A DNA stretch of 64,000 bases from Vicia villosa. Taxonomy: Eukaryota > Streptophyta > Magnoliopsida > Fabales > Fabaceae. Each line of letters starts with the position of its first letter. Position 1 is the first letter of the stretch. Positions 23,650-33,560 of this stretch are shown here, piece after piece. The translations under genes were made by a program, and so were the position numbers. A model generated the notes under the pieces. That model saw only the letters and a program-made list of their open reading frames with translations. It searched no databases and was not told where the DNA came from. The stretch is from contig NW_026705304.1 of NCBI RefSeq assembly GCF_029867415.1, forward strand, positions 434,001 through 498,000, written 5' to 3'.

Positions 23650-24858
23650 TGAAGGGTAGAAAAACACTTAGAAAGGGGGGGTTTGAATAAGTGTAGTCTT
23701 AAAAACTTGAACGATAAAAACAATATGCACAATTATTTTTATCCTGGTTCGTTGTTAACTAAACTACTCCAGTCCACCCCCACGGAGTGATTTACCTCAC
23801 CTGAGGATTTAATCCACTAATCGCAACAGATTACAATGGTTTTCCACTTAGTCCGCGACTAAGTCTTCTAGAGTATCCTGATCACAACCTGATCACTCCA
23901 GGAACAAATGCTTAGACACAAGCTAAGACTTTCTTAGAGTATTCTGACCACCACGTGATCACTCTAATTACAACTGCTTAGACACAAGCTAAGACTTCCT
24001 AGAGTATCCTGATCAACACTTGATCACTCTAGTTACTTACAAATTAATGTAATCAATTCTAAGAGTATTACAAATGCTTCTGAAAAGCTATAATCACAAC
24101 AGTGATATTTCTCTTAACGTTTAAGCTTAATCTCACTAATATATTACAACAGCAATGTAGTGAGCTTTGATGAAGATGAAGTTTCTGAGCTTTGGATTTG
24201 AGCAGCGTTTCAGCAAGTTAATTGTTTTTGCAAAATCGTCCACCTTGCTTCTCATCAGAACTTCATATTTATAGGCGTTTGAGAAGATGACCGTTGAGCG
24301 CATTTAATGCTTTGCGTGTTCCGTACAGCTTTGCATTTAATGTTTCACGCTTTTGTCAACTACCTCGAGCCTTGTTCACGCTGTGTCTACTGACGTTGCC
24401 TTTAATAGCTTCCAACGTTTCTTTTGTCAGTCAGCGTAGCCTGCCACCTGTACTTTCTTCTGATCTGATGCTTGTGAATAAAATATTTGAATATCATCAG
24501 AGTCAAACAGCTTGGTGCAAAGCATCTTCTTGTCTTCTGACCTTGAAGTGCTTCTGAGCGTGATACCATGAGAACTTCAGTGCTTTTGCTTCTGACCTCA
24601 AGTTCTTCTGATGCTTTCATAGACCCATGTTCTGATTCTGCCTTGACCATCTTCTGATGTCTTGCCAGACCATGTTCTGATGTTGCATGCTGAACCTTCT
24701 GAGACAAAGCTTCTGAGCGCTGATTTGTGCATACTCTTTATATATTTCCTGAAAGGGAAATTGCAATGTATTAGAGTACCACATTATCTCACACAAAATT
24801 CATATCCTTGTTATCATCAAAACTAAGAATATTGATCAGAACAAATCTTGTTCTAACA
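23650..24858 (-). repeat. 3' LTR of SIRE-2
   Basis: Ends TG..CA (TGTTAGAA to CTACCCTTCA on the minus strand). Almost identical to the 5' LTR. Small ORFs here are repeated in the other LTR and look incidental. Confidence 0.96.
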
Positions 24859-24873
24859 ATCTCCCCCTTTTTG
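24859..24873 (-). other. Polypurine tract of SIRE-2
   Basis: CAAAAAGGGGGAGAT on the minus strand directly adjoining the 3' LTR. Confidence 0.9.
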
Positions 24874-25111
24874 ATGATGACAAAAACATATATAAATGAT
24901 ATGAATTTGCGATCAGAAAGAGCAGACGGCTAAAGACAAATTACACAGCTATAGCATAAGCATGTGAATATGTCTCCCCCTGAGATTAACAATCTCCCCT
25001 TGAGATGAATAATCTCCCCCTGAAATAAATACTCGAAGAACTTTAATAATAAAAGACTTCCCTGATTATTTCGGTAGAGACGATCACATAAGCTTTTATC
25101 TTCTGATGATT

Positions 25112-25445
25112 CATAGCTTCTGACTTCTGCTTCCATTGGACAGCTTCAGAACTTGAATTTCTTTAGATCCCTAGAACACTCACAGCTTCTGATTCCCGCT
25201 TCCATTTAGGACAGCTTCAGAACTTGAATTTCTTTGATCTTCAGAACATTCACAGCTTCTGATTCCTGCTTCCATTTAGGACAGCTTCAGAACTTGAATT
25301 TCTTTGATCTTCAGAACATTCACAGCTTCTGATTCCTGCTTCCATTTAGGACAGCTTCAGAACTTGAGTTTTATGGATCTTTAGAACATTCACAGCTTCT
25401 GATTTCTGCTTCCCTCAGATAGCTTCAGAGCTTTGAATTTCTTCT
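25112..25445 (-). repeat. Tandem array of a 70-bp unit, about 4.5 copies
   Basis: Unit starts CAGCTTCTGATTC recur at 25183, 25253, 25323 and 25393, exactly 70 bases apart, with degenerate partial units at each end. SIRE-1 has one diverged unit near 6660-6720, so the array grew within the element family. Confidence 0.92.
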
Positions 25446-25927
25446 TACAACACTTCATGCTAGATTGTATCAGAACATTGTTGAATGTACCAGAGCATCA
25501 TCAGAGCATCTCTACATCCTGAAATGTTACATAACAAAACTAAACGACAAAAGTCAGCATGAATGAGTTAGAACATAAAATGTGTATCAGAACACAAAAT
25601 ATGTATCAGAGCCATATAAGCCATATAGAATATATCAGATCCAATAGGCAATGTATCAGAGCAAATAGACAATGATTTGGATCATATTCTATTATCAGAA
25701 TTTCTGATCATTCTTCCTTCTTGCTTCTGATTCTGAAGCTTCGTAGCACTCAGCTTGCTTCAAGAATCCAAGAGCTTGATTCTGATTGTTGCTTCTTATG
25801 TTGATCTTGAATCTTCGATTCCTGCAACAACACAACTTAAAAACATAGAACTTTGCAAGTTCTGTTAGTAAATGTGGAGCCTTTTTACTCGGTAACTGAT
25901 AATATTAATCAGATCATTTATCATATA

Positions 25928-25943
25928 TTTTCTCCCCCTTTTT
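25928..25943 (-). other. Internal polypurine-tract copy in SIRE-2
   Basis: A motif close to the 3' polypurine tract lies about 1.07 kb upstream of it (minus strand AAAAAGGGGGAGAAAA). The same duplicate is found in SIRE-1. Confidence 0.6.
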
Positions 25944-26312
25944 GTCATAACATCAAAAAGCATAAAAGATTCAGATGTAAAGCAAGAGACAAAAGGAAAG
26001 AAACATAAATAACTTTTCATTGATTTCAACAAGAAGGATTACAAAAAGGTGTATGCAGATAACAGATGCAACAAACAAGGAAAACTACAAGGACACAAAG
26101 ACTACAACCCTAGCCTAGTCCTAATCTAAGCCAGCACATGATGAGTCCCAGCGTTGTTCTTGCTCTTGCTTGGCCATCAAATCTTGAAACTCTGCATGTC
26201 TGAGCAGCTCCCAGAGAAAGAAGTAAATGAATACAAAAGAGGAACTGAGAACAGTTCACCAGGAGAGAGCATATTCTCAGATGGGCTTTCCCTTAACATA
26301 GAAGTTAAGTCC

Positions 26313-26609
26313 TTATTGGAACCTAACTTCATCCAATATCTCAAGAAGGTTTTCTTCCTTTGGACAAATGTTGATAACAGCGTCAAAGAAGAGATCTGAC
26401 TTGAGAAAAAACTTGGAATGCCATCCCGAGATTTGTTTCTCATCCTGTAACCTATTAACCCTTCCATCCGTTCTATTCAAATAGATCATCCACTTTTGAG
26501 ACTTAGTTTCATCAACAGGTTTAAAGTTTTGATGAAGGGAACTAGGCGAAGGATTCATGATGAATGCTAGATCGATGAAGAATGAACTAGGGTTTTCGCA
26601 AGAGATATT
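26313..26609 (-). CDS. Short downstream ORF of SIRE-2 (about 98 codons), unlike that of SIRE-1
   Basis: Starts at MNISCENPSS (about 26609) after a (GA)n tract and ends at 26313; a second ATG lies 19 codons on. It occupies the place of the SIRE-1 envelope-like ORF but I see no similarity to it. Parts such as SQKWMIYLNRTDGRVNR look like a folded domain, but I cannot name it. It may be the first piece of a downstream ORF whose rest was deleted, because the non-coding 3' region follows at once. Whether it is translated is unknown. Confidence 0.4.
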   Translation of the reverse strand, partial: NISCENPSSFFIDLAFIMNPSPSSLHQNFKPVDETKSQKWMIYLNRTDGRVNRLQDEKQISGWHSKFFLKSDLFFDAVINICPKEENLLEILDEVRFQ

Positions 26610-26617
26610 CATAGAAA

Positions 26618-26659
<42 letters not shown>
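26618..26659. repeat. (GA)n microsatellite
   Basis: About 42 bases of GA dinucleotides (CT on the element strand) in the leader before the downstream ORF of SIRE-2. Confidence 0.95.
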
Positions 26660-26660
<1 letters not shown>

Positions 26661-27096
26661 AAAGATTGATTGAAGAATGCAAATAAATGGAGAAATAAAT
26701 AGAGGGAATGTGGGAAAGGAAAACGTTCTAGGGAAGGGAAACGTTTGACGGATATAAAAAACGAAAAGACGGACAATAAAAGAGATGATGAATGGCATTT
26801 AATGTAACATGACGTGAGGAGAGATAATAATGACAAAAGACGAGATTTGCACAGTTACCTAAGTAGACGTCCCCTCAACTGCACGCACGCTTGTCCAGAA
26901 ATAGTGAACACGTGTTTACCATCTGGATAGCCAGTTACAGCTGTTTTGCTTTTAAAGATATTCTGAATCAACTTAGACAATGAAACGTTAGTAATAACTG
27001 AATCACAATTTCTAATTGATTTCAATCAGAACTTCTTATAAACAAAAATCCAATTTCATTTCAGAAGATACTCATACATAAGATCTTCTCATCTTC
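26660..27096 (-). other. SIRE-2 leader between pol and the downstream ORF
   Basis: Non-coding. The part nearest pol is conserved with SIRE-1 2660-2810, including AAGCAAAACAGCTGT and TTAGGTAACTG, which supports common function or recent common descent. Confidence 0.6.
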
Positions 27097-30000
27097 TCAT
27101 TCTGGGCATAAATCCATACTGATATTCTTCAGAATGAACTTAAACCTATCTTCAGCAAGGGGTTTTGTAAAGATATCAGCCCATTGATGGTCTGTATCCA
27201 CAAAGTTTAAAGATATAACACCCTTCTGAACATAGTCCCTTATGAAATGATGTTTGATCTCAATATGTTTAGCTTTTGAATGTAAAATAGGATTCTTAGA
27301 TAAACATATAGCAGAAGTATTATCACAGAAAATAGGAATGTTACTCTCATATATCTGATAATCTTCCAGCTGACTTCTCATCCAGAGCATTTGTGTGCTA
27401 CAACCAGCAGCAGCAACATATTCTGCTTCTGTTGTTGAGAGGGCAATAGTAGCTTGCTTCTTGCTGTACCATGAGATCAGATGACTTCCAAGAAATTGAC
27501 AACTTCCAGAAGTGCTCTTCCTTTCTATTCTATCTCCAGCATAGTCAGCATCACAGAATCCTACTAAGTTGTAATCTTTAGATTTTCTGTAAACTGACCC
27601 AACATTAGTAGTACCTTTCAGATACCTTAGAATTCTCTTAACCGCAGTTAAATGAGATTCTCTCGGATCTGATTGGAATCTAGCACACAAGCAAACACTA
27701 AAGAGAATGTCAGGTCTAGAAGCAGTTAGATATAGAAGAGATCCAATCATACCTCTGTACAACTTCTGATCTACCTTCTTACTTACCTCATCCTTACCCA
27801 GTACACAAGTTGGATGCATAGGAGTTTTGGCTTCTTTGCTTTCAGAAAGATTAAACTTCTTCAGAAGTTCTTTCACATACTTCGTTTGATGAACATAGGT
27901 TCCATCGGAAGTTTGGTTGATTTGAATCCCAAGGAAGTACTTGAGTTCTCCCATCATGCTCATTTCGAATTCAGCCTGCATAGACTCAGCAAACTCCTTT
28001 CCAAGTGTAGCGTTAGATGTTCCAAAGATAATATCATCAACATATATTTGACAAATTAAAATATCCTTTTTAAATGTTTTACAAAAGAGAGTAGTGTCCA
28101 CTTTTCCTCTAGTGAAATCATTTTCCAGAAGGAAAGAACTCAAACGTTCATACCAAGCTCTGGGAGCTTGTTTCAATCCGTATAATGATTTCTTTAATTT
28201 GAAAACATGATTTGGAGACATGGAGTCTTCAAAACCAGGAGGTTGGTGAACATAAACTTCTTCATCTATATAACCATTTAATAAGGCACTCTTGACATCC
28301 ATCTGATAAAGAGTGATGTTGTGTTGAGTGGCAAAAGAAATTAATAGACGAATAGATTCTAATCTGGCCACTGGTGCAAAGGTTTTTGTATAATCAATCC
28401 CTTCTTGCTGACTATAACCCTGAGCAACCAGTCTGGCTTTGTTTCTTACCACTTCACCTTTCTCACTTAGCTTGTTTCTGAAAACCCACTTAGTACCGAT
28501 GATGTTAAATCCTTTTGGTCTAGGAACCAAGTCCCATACATCATTCCTTGTAAACTGATTTAGTTCTTCTTGCATGGCAATTATCCAGTCTGGATCTTCT
28601 AGAGCTTGATCAACAGAAGTTGGCTCGATCAAAGAAACAAGACCTAATTGACATTCTGCATTGTTCTTAAGGAATGCCCTTGTTCTGATGGGATCATCTT
28701 TCTTTCCAAGGATCACATCTTCTGAGTGAGCTGAAGCAAGTCTAGGTGATCTTCTGATAGTTGGTTCTTCAGAAATCCTAAGATTCTCTAAAGATGCAGC
28801 AACTTGATCTTCTGATCCATTGCTTCTGAGACTGCCATCTTCTGCAGCTTTGCTTCTTGGTTCTACTGCTTCTGATATATCAATATCAAAATCTGCAAAA
28901 TTCTCAAACTGCTTTGGTTTTTCACGACCAAGCTTATCATCAAACCTGATATTGATTGATTCTTCTACAATCAATGTTTCAGTATTGTATACTCTGTAGC
29001 CTTTAGAGCGTTCAAAATATCCAAGAAGGAAACATTTTTGTGCTTTAGAATCAAACTTACCAAGATAATCTTTAGTATTCAGAATAAAACATACACATCC
29101 AAAAGGATGGAAATATGAAATGTTGGGCTTTCTGTTCTTCCACAATTCATAAGGAGTCTTATTTAGAATAGGTCTGATAGAGATTCTATTCTGAATATAA
29201 CACGCAGTGTTAATTGCTTCTGCCCGAAAATGCTTAGCCATATTGGTTTCATTGATCATGGTTCTGGCCATTTCTTGTAGAGTCCTATTCTTTCGCTCTA
29301 CAACTCCATTTTGCTGTGGAGTTCTAGGACAACAGAAATCATGGGCAATACCATTTTCTTTGAAGAACTCCTCAAAGAATCTGTTCTCAAATTCGCCACC
29401 ATGATCACTTCTGACCTTTATGATCTTGCACTCCTTCTCAGATTGAATCTAAGTGCAGAAATCAAAGAACACTGAATGAGACTCATCCTTGTGTTTCAAG
29501 AACTTTACCCATGTCCAGCGGCTATAATCATCAACGATGACTAATCCATATTTCTTCCCTCTGACAGATGCTGTTTTGACTGGGCCAAACAGATCAATGT
29601 GCAAGAGTTCTAACGGCCTTGAGGTAGAAACAACATTCTTAGACTTGAATGCAGGTCTGGAGAACTTGCCCTTCTGACATGCTTCACAAAGAGCATCTGA
29701 TTTATATTTCAGATTTGGGAGTCCTCTGACTAGATTTAGTTTGTTAATCTGAGAAATCTTTCTCAAACTAGCATGACCTAATCTTCTGTGCTAGACCCAT
29801 TGCTCTTCAGAAACAGACATAAGACAAGTCACCTTCTGCTTCTCAAGATCAGAAAGATCAATCTTATAAATGTTGTTCTTCCTCTTGCCTGTAAATAGGA
29901 TTGAGCCATCCTTCTGACTTACAACCTTGCAAGACTTTTGATTGAAGATTATATCATAACCATTGTCACTTAATTGACTTATGGACAATAAGTTATGTGT

Positions 30001-30231
30001 TAATCCTTCTACAAGAAGTACATTAGTTATGGAAGGAGAGTTACCAAGACTTATGGTTCCAGAGCCAATGATTTTGCCCTTCTGATCTCCTCCAAACTTG
30101 ACTTCTCCACCTGGTTTAAGCACCAGGTCTTGGAATGTAGACCTTCTTCCCGTCATGTGTTGCGAGCATCCAGAGTCCAGGTACCATGACATTTTGCTTT
30201 CTGTCCTCTTTGCCGCCAAGGATATCTGCAA
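27097..30231 (-). pseudogene. pol: SIRE-2 Pol: protease, integrase, RT, RNase H, with two nonsense codons
   Basis: One frame from about 30231 to the stop at 27097. It carries the protease site WYLDSGCSQHMT, integrase HHCC and Asp-Asp-Glu motifs, RT (TKWVFRNK, MDVKSALLNG, KSLYGLKQAPRAWYE, catalytic YVDDIIFG) and RNase H (FCDADYAG, STTEAEYVA, NPILHSKAKHIE, ending NISMDLCPE). TGG to TAG at 29791-29793 removes the Trp before the integrase HHCC finger. An AAG to TAG change at 29449-29451 stops integrase between its first two catalytic Asp and the Glu. The 3' 724 codons (29271-27097), covering the integrase C-terminus, RT and RNase H, are open. The frame is +1 relative to gag and overlaps it. It copies the element RNA and integrates the cDNA when intact. 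Confidence 0.93.
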
Positions 30232-32041
30232 TAGGAATAATCTTTTCCTTAGGTACCCACATTTTCTTGGGTCCTTTCTTGTTAGTTCTCCTCAAGTTCT
30301 GATTGAACTTGGGTTTAGCAAAATATTTAACAGGAGGAACAGCATTATACTTCTTATTCTGAGTTCCATGATATTTCTTAGGTTGTGTCACATGCTTCTT
30401 GGTGTGTGTTATGTGAAAACTTTGTGCATGTGATGTGTGCTTAATATCATGGGAGTGGCCAAATTTAAATTGGTTATACAGAGGCTTGTATGATATTTTC
30501 ATATCATCCACAGATTCAAGCTTGTATGGGATTTCACCCTCATAACCAATGCCAACTCTCTTGTTTCCAGACACAGCATATATCATAGAAGCTAGCTGAC
30601 TTCTGCCAATACTTCTAGATAAGAACTTCCTGAAACTTAAATCATATTCTTTTAGAATGTGATTCAGACTAGGAGTGGATTTTTCTGAATCAGAAGGAGA
30701 TCCAACATTATTGGATAATTTTAAAACTTTTTCTTTTAATTCAGAATTTTCCAACTCAAGCTTCTTAGTTTCAAATTCAAATTTCTTTTTCAGCTTTTTG
30801 TATTTGATACTAAGATGAGCTTTTAATTCAAGAAGCTCTGTTAGACTGGAAACTAACTCTTCTCTAGATAGTTTAGAAAATACCTCTTCAGAATCTGATT
30901 CTGATGTAGATTCTGATCCATCATCTTCTGTCGCCATCAGCGCAAAGTTTGCCTGCTCTCCTTCAGAGTCTGATTCTGATTCTGATTCAGAATCATCCCA
31001 TGTTGCCATAAGACCTTTCTTCTTATGAAACTTCTTCTTGGGATTCTCCTTCTGAAGTTTCGGACACTCGTTCTTGTAATGTCCAGGCTCATTGCACTCA
31101 TAGCAGACAGCCTTCTTCTTGTCAGATCTTCTGTCACCAGAAGATTCTCCATGTTCAAATTTCTTTGAATTTCTGAAGCCTTTGAACTTCCTTTGCTTGT
31201 TCTTCGAGAGTTGGTTCACCCTTCTGGAGATCATGGACAGTTCATCTTCTTCTTCAGATTCTGATTCTTCAGGATCTTCTTCTCTAGCCTGAAATGCGTT
31301 AGTGCATTTTTTAATATTAGATTTTAATGCAATAGACTTACCTTTCTTCTGAGGCTCGTTTGCGTCTAGCTCAATTTCATGGCTTCTCAAGGCACTGATA
31401 AGCTCTTCCAAAGAAACTTCATTCAGATTCTTGGCAATCTTGAATGCTGTTACCATTGGACCCCATCTTCTGGGTAAGCTTCTGATGATTTTCTTTATAT
31501 GATCAGCCTTGGTGTAGCCTTTATCCAGAACTCTCAATCCAGCAGTCAGAGTTTGAAATCTTGAGAACATCTTCTCAATATCTTCATCATCCTCCATCTT
31601 GAAGGCTTCATACTTCTGGATTAGAGCAAGAGCTTTAGTCTCCTTGACTTGAGCATTTCCTTCATGAGTCATCTTCAAGGACTCATATATGTCATGGGTC
31701 GTTTCCCTGTTAGATATCTTCTCATACTCAGCATGAGAGATAGCATTCAGCAAAACAGTCCTGCATTTGTGATGATTCTTGAAATCTTTCTTTTGATCAT
31801 CATTCATTTCGCTTCTCGTGAGCCTTACACCAGTAGCTTTAACAGGATGTTTGTAACCATCCAACAGAAGATCCCATAGATCAGCATCTAGACCAAGAAA
31901 GTAACTTTCCAGTTTATCTTTCCAGTATTCAAAGTTTTCACCATCAAATACTGGTGGTCTAGTATAACCATTGTTACCATTGTATTGCTCAGCAGAGCCA
32001 GATGTAGATGGAGTTGGATTTGCTTGAGATTCATCAGCCAT
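30116..32041 (-). CDS. gag: SIRE-2 Gag, 641 residues, intact
   Basis: Starts at ATG 32041, 86 bases after the 5' LTR, and stops at 30116. The N-terminal third is the Ty1-copia Gag (UBN2/DUF4219-type) domain with PPVFDGENFEYWKDKL near residue 32. A basic hinge, the CCHC knuckle CYECNEPGHYKNEC (about residue 318), an acidic Ser/Glu region, a coiled coil and a basic tail follow. It forms the particle that packages element RNA. The last 110 or more bases overlap pol in a different frame. Having an intact Gag beside a broken Pol is what a trans-mobilised copy would show. Confidence 0.92.
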   Translation of the reverse strand: MADESQANPTPSTSGSAEQYNGNNGYTRPPVFDGENFEYWKDKLESYFLGLDADLWDLLLDGYKHPVKATGVRLTRSEMNDDQKKDFKNHHKCRTVLLNAISHAEYEKISNRETTHDIYESLKMTHEGNAQVKETKALALIQKYEAFKMEDDEDIEKMFSRFQTLTAGLRVLDKGYTKADHIKKIIRSLPRRWGPMVTAFKIAKNLNEVSLEELISALRSHEIELDANEPQKKGKSIALKSNIKKCTNAFQAREEDPEESESEEEDELSMISRRVNQLSKNKQRKFKGFRNSKKFEHGESSGDRRSDKKKAVCYECNEPGHYKNECPKLQKENPKKKFHKKKGLMATWDDSESESESDSEGEQANFALMATEDDGSESTSESDSEEVFSKLSREELVSSLTELLELKAHLSIKYKKLKKKFEFETKKLELENSELKEKVLKLSNNVGSPSDSEKSTPSLNHILKEYDLSFRKFLSRSIGRSQLASMIYAVSGNKRVGIGYEGEIPYKLESVDDMKISYKPLYNQFKFGHSHDIKHTSHAQSFHITHTKKHVTQPKKYHGTQNKKYNAVPPVKYFAKPKFNQNLRRTNKKGPKKMWVPKEKIIPIADILGGKEDRKQNVMVPGLWMLATHDGKKVYIPRPGA

Positions 32042-32113
32042 CTTTTACTGAAGCGTTTTTCTCTTCCTGAATCTTTTCTAAACACGGTTAAGTGCTTGCA
32101 CCTTAGAACCGGC

Positions 32114-32125
32114 GCTCTGATGCCA
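32114..32125 (-). other. Primer binding site of SIRE-2 (initiator tRNA-Met type)
   Basis: TGGCATCAGAGC on the minus strand, two bases inside the 5' LTR. It differs at one base from TGGTATCAGAGC, the usual plant Ty1-copia site complementary to the 3' end of initiator tRNA-Met. Confidence 0.85.
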
Positions 32126-32127
32126 AT

Positions 32128-33335
32128 TGAAGGGTAGAAAAACACTTAGAAAGGGGGGTTTGAATAAGTGTAGTCTTAAAAACTTGAACGATAAAAACAA
32201 TATGCACAGTTATTTTTATCCTGGTTCGTTGTTAACTAAACTACTCCAGTCCACCCCCACGGAGTGATTTACCTCACCTGAGGATTTAATCCACTAATCG
32301 CAACAGATTACAATGGTTTTCCACTTAGTCCGCGACTAAGTCTTCTAGAGTATCCTGATCACAACCTGATCACTCCAGGAACAAATGCTTAGACACAAGC
32401 TAAGACTTTCTTAGAGTATCCTGACCACCACGTGATCACTCTAATTACAACTGCTTAGACACAAGCTAAGACTTCCTAGAGTATCCTGATCAACACTTGA
32501 TCACTCTAGTTACTTACAAATTAATGTAATCAATTCTAAGAGTATTACAAATGCTTCTGAAAAGCTATAATCACAACAGTGATATTTCTCTTAACGTTTA
32601 AGCTTAATCTCACTAATATATTACAACAGCAATGTAGTGAGCTTTGATGAAGATGAAGTTTCTGAGCTTTGGATTTGAGCAGCGTTTCAGCAAGTTAATT
32701 GTTTTTGCAAAATCGTCCACCTTGCTTCTCATCAGAACTTCATATTTATAGGCGTTTGAGAAGATGACCGTTGAGCGCATTTAATGCTTTGCGTGTTCCG
32801 TACAGCTTTGCATTTAATGTTTCACGCTTTTGTCAACTACCTCGAGCTTTGTTCACGCTGTGTCTACTGACGTTGCCTTTAATAGCTTCCAACGTTTCTT
32901 TTGTCAGTCAGCGTAGCCTGCCAGCTGTACTTTCTTCTGATCTGATGCTTGTGAATAAAATATTTGAATATCATCAGAGTCAAACAGCTTGGTGCAAAGC
33001 ATCTTCTTGTCTTCTGACCTTGAAGTGCTTCTGAGCGTGATACCATGAGAACTTCAGTGCTTCTGCTTCTGACCTCAAGTTCTTCTGATGCTTTCATAGA
33101 CCCATGTTCTGATTCTGCCTTGACCATCTTCTGATGTCTTGCCAGACCATGTTCTGATGTTGCATGCTGAACCTTCTGAGACAAAGCTTCTGAGCGCTGA
33201 TTTGTGCATACTCTTTATATATTTCCTGAAAGGGAAATTGCAATGTATTAGAGTACCACATTATCTCACACAAAATTCATATCCTTGTTATCATCAAAAC
33301 TAAGAATATTGATCAGAACAAATCTTGTTCTAACA
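32128..33335 (-). repeat. 5' LTR of SIRE-2
   Basis: 1,208 bp, TG..CA, near-identical to the 3' LTR. A TATA-like TATAAATATG lies at 32741-32750 on the minus strand, a plausible promoter core. Confidence 0.96.
32741..32750 (-). promoter_or_regulatory. TATA-like box in the SIRE-2 5' LTR
   Basis: TATAAATATG, about 590 bases from the LTR start and 700 before the gag ATG, in a GC-mixed setting; the same box is in the 3' LTR. Confidence 0.45.
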
Positions 33336-33560
33336 GACTTCTCTAGGGATCTATCTCCTCACTTCCTTAAACCAAAGATCCAGCCATTTACTATCACCTT
33401 CCAGCATAGTTTCCATAACGTCCTCCACGATATCCTCAAGGATACAAAGGTTAGCCCCTAGTAGGATGACCGTAATCGAGAAGTGGCCTTCAGCAAAAAA
33501 AAAATTCTTCATACTTTCTACCAACATTAGCTTGGCCTCTGGATCTGAAACCACCAAGAT
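33336..33560 (-). pseudogene. LINE-2 ORF1 copy A, 5' part displaced by SIRE-2
   Basis: Minus-strand text (FFFAEGHFSITVILLGAN, then WLDLWFKEVRR) is the N-terminal part of the DUF4283-like region of LINE-2 ORF1. In block B it continues without a break into the rest of ORF1. Near 33560 it meets LINE-3, which runs the other way. Confidence 0.75.

Larger units (their letters stand above)
24874..26312 (-). other. SIRE-2 3' non-coding region
   Basis: No ORF of substance. Contains a 70-bp tandem array (25112-25445) and a second polypurine tract (25928-25943) matching the internal one of SIRE-1 at 6126-6141. Rich in TCAGAA/TTCTGA words. Confidence 0.7.
23650..33335 (-). mobile_element. SIRE/Maximus-type Ty1-copia retrotransposon (SIRE-2), complete, 9.69 kb
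   Basis: Read on the minus strand: 5' LTR 33335-32128, primer site, gag, pol, leader, a short downstream ORF, non-coding region with tandem repeats, polypurine tract, 3' LTR 24858-23650. LTRs of 1,208 and 1,209 bp differ at about five substitutions and one indel by eye. Five-base duplication GACTT and an exact empty site in block B. Pol contains two nonsense codons and the long envelope-like ORF of SIRE-1 is missing, so the copy is defective although young. Confidence 0.96.

Noticed and set aside
24294..24707. Overlapping 87- and 101-codon ORFs in the SIRE-2 LTRs (again at 32771-33184)
   Set aside because: Both strands are open at once within an LTR; duplicates of each other through LTR identity.
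25112..25445. CRISPR-like array
   Set aside because: The repeats are contiguous 70-bp units without unique spacers, in a plant retrotransposon.
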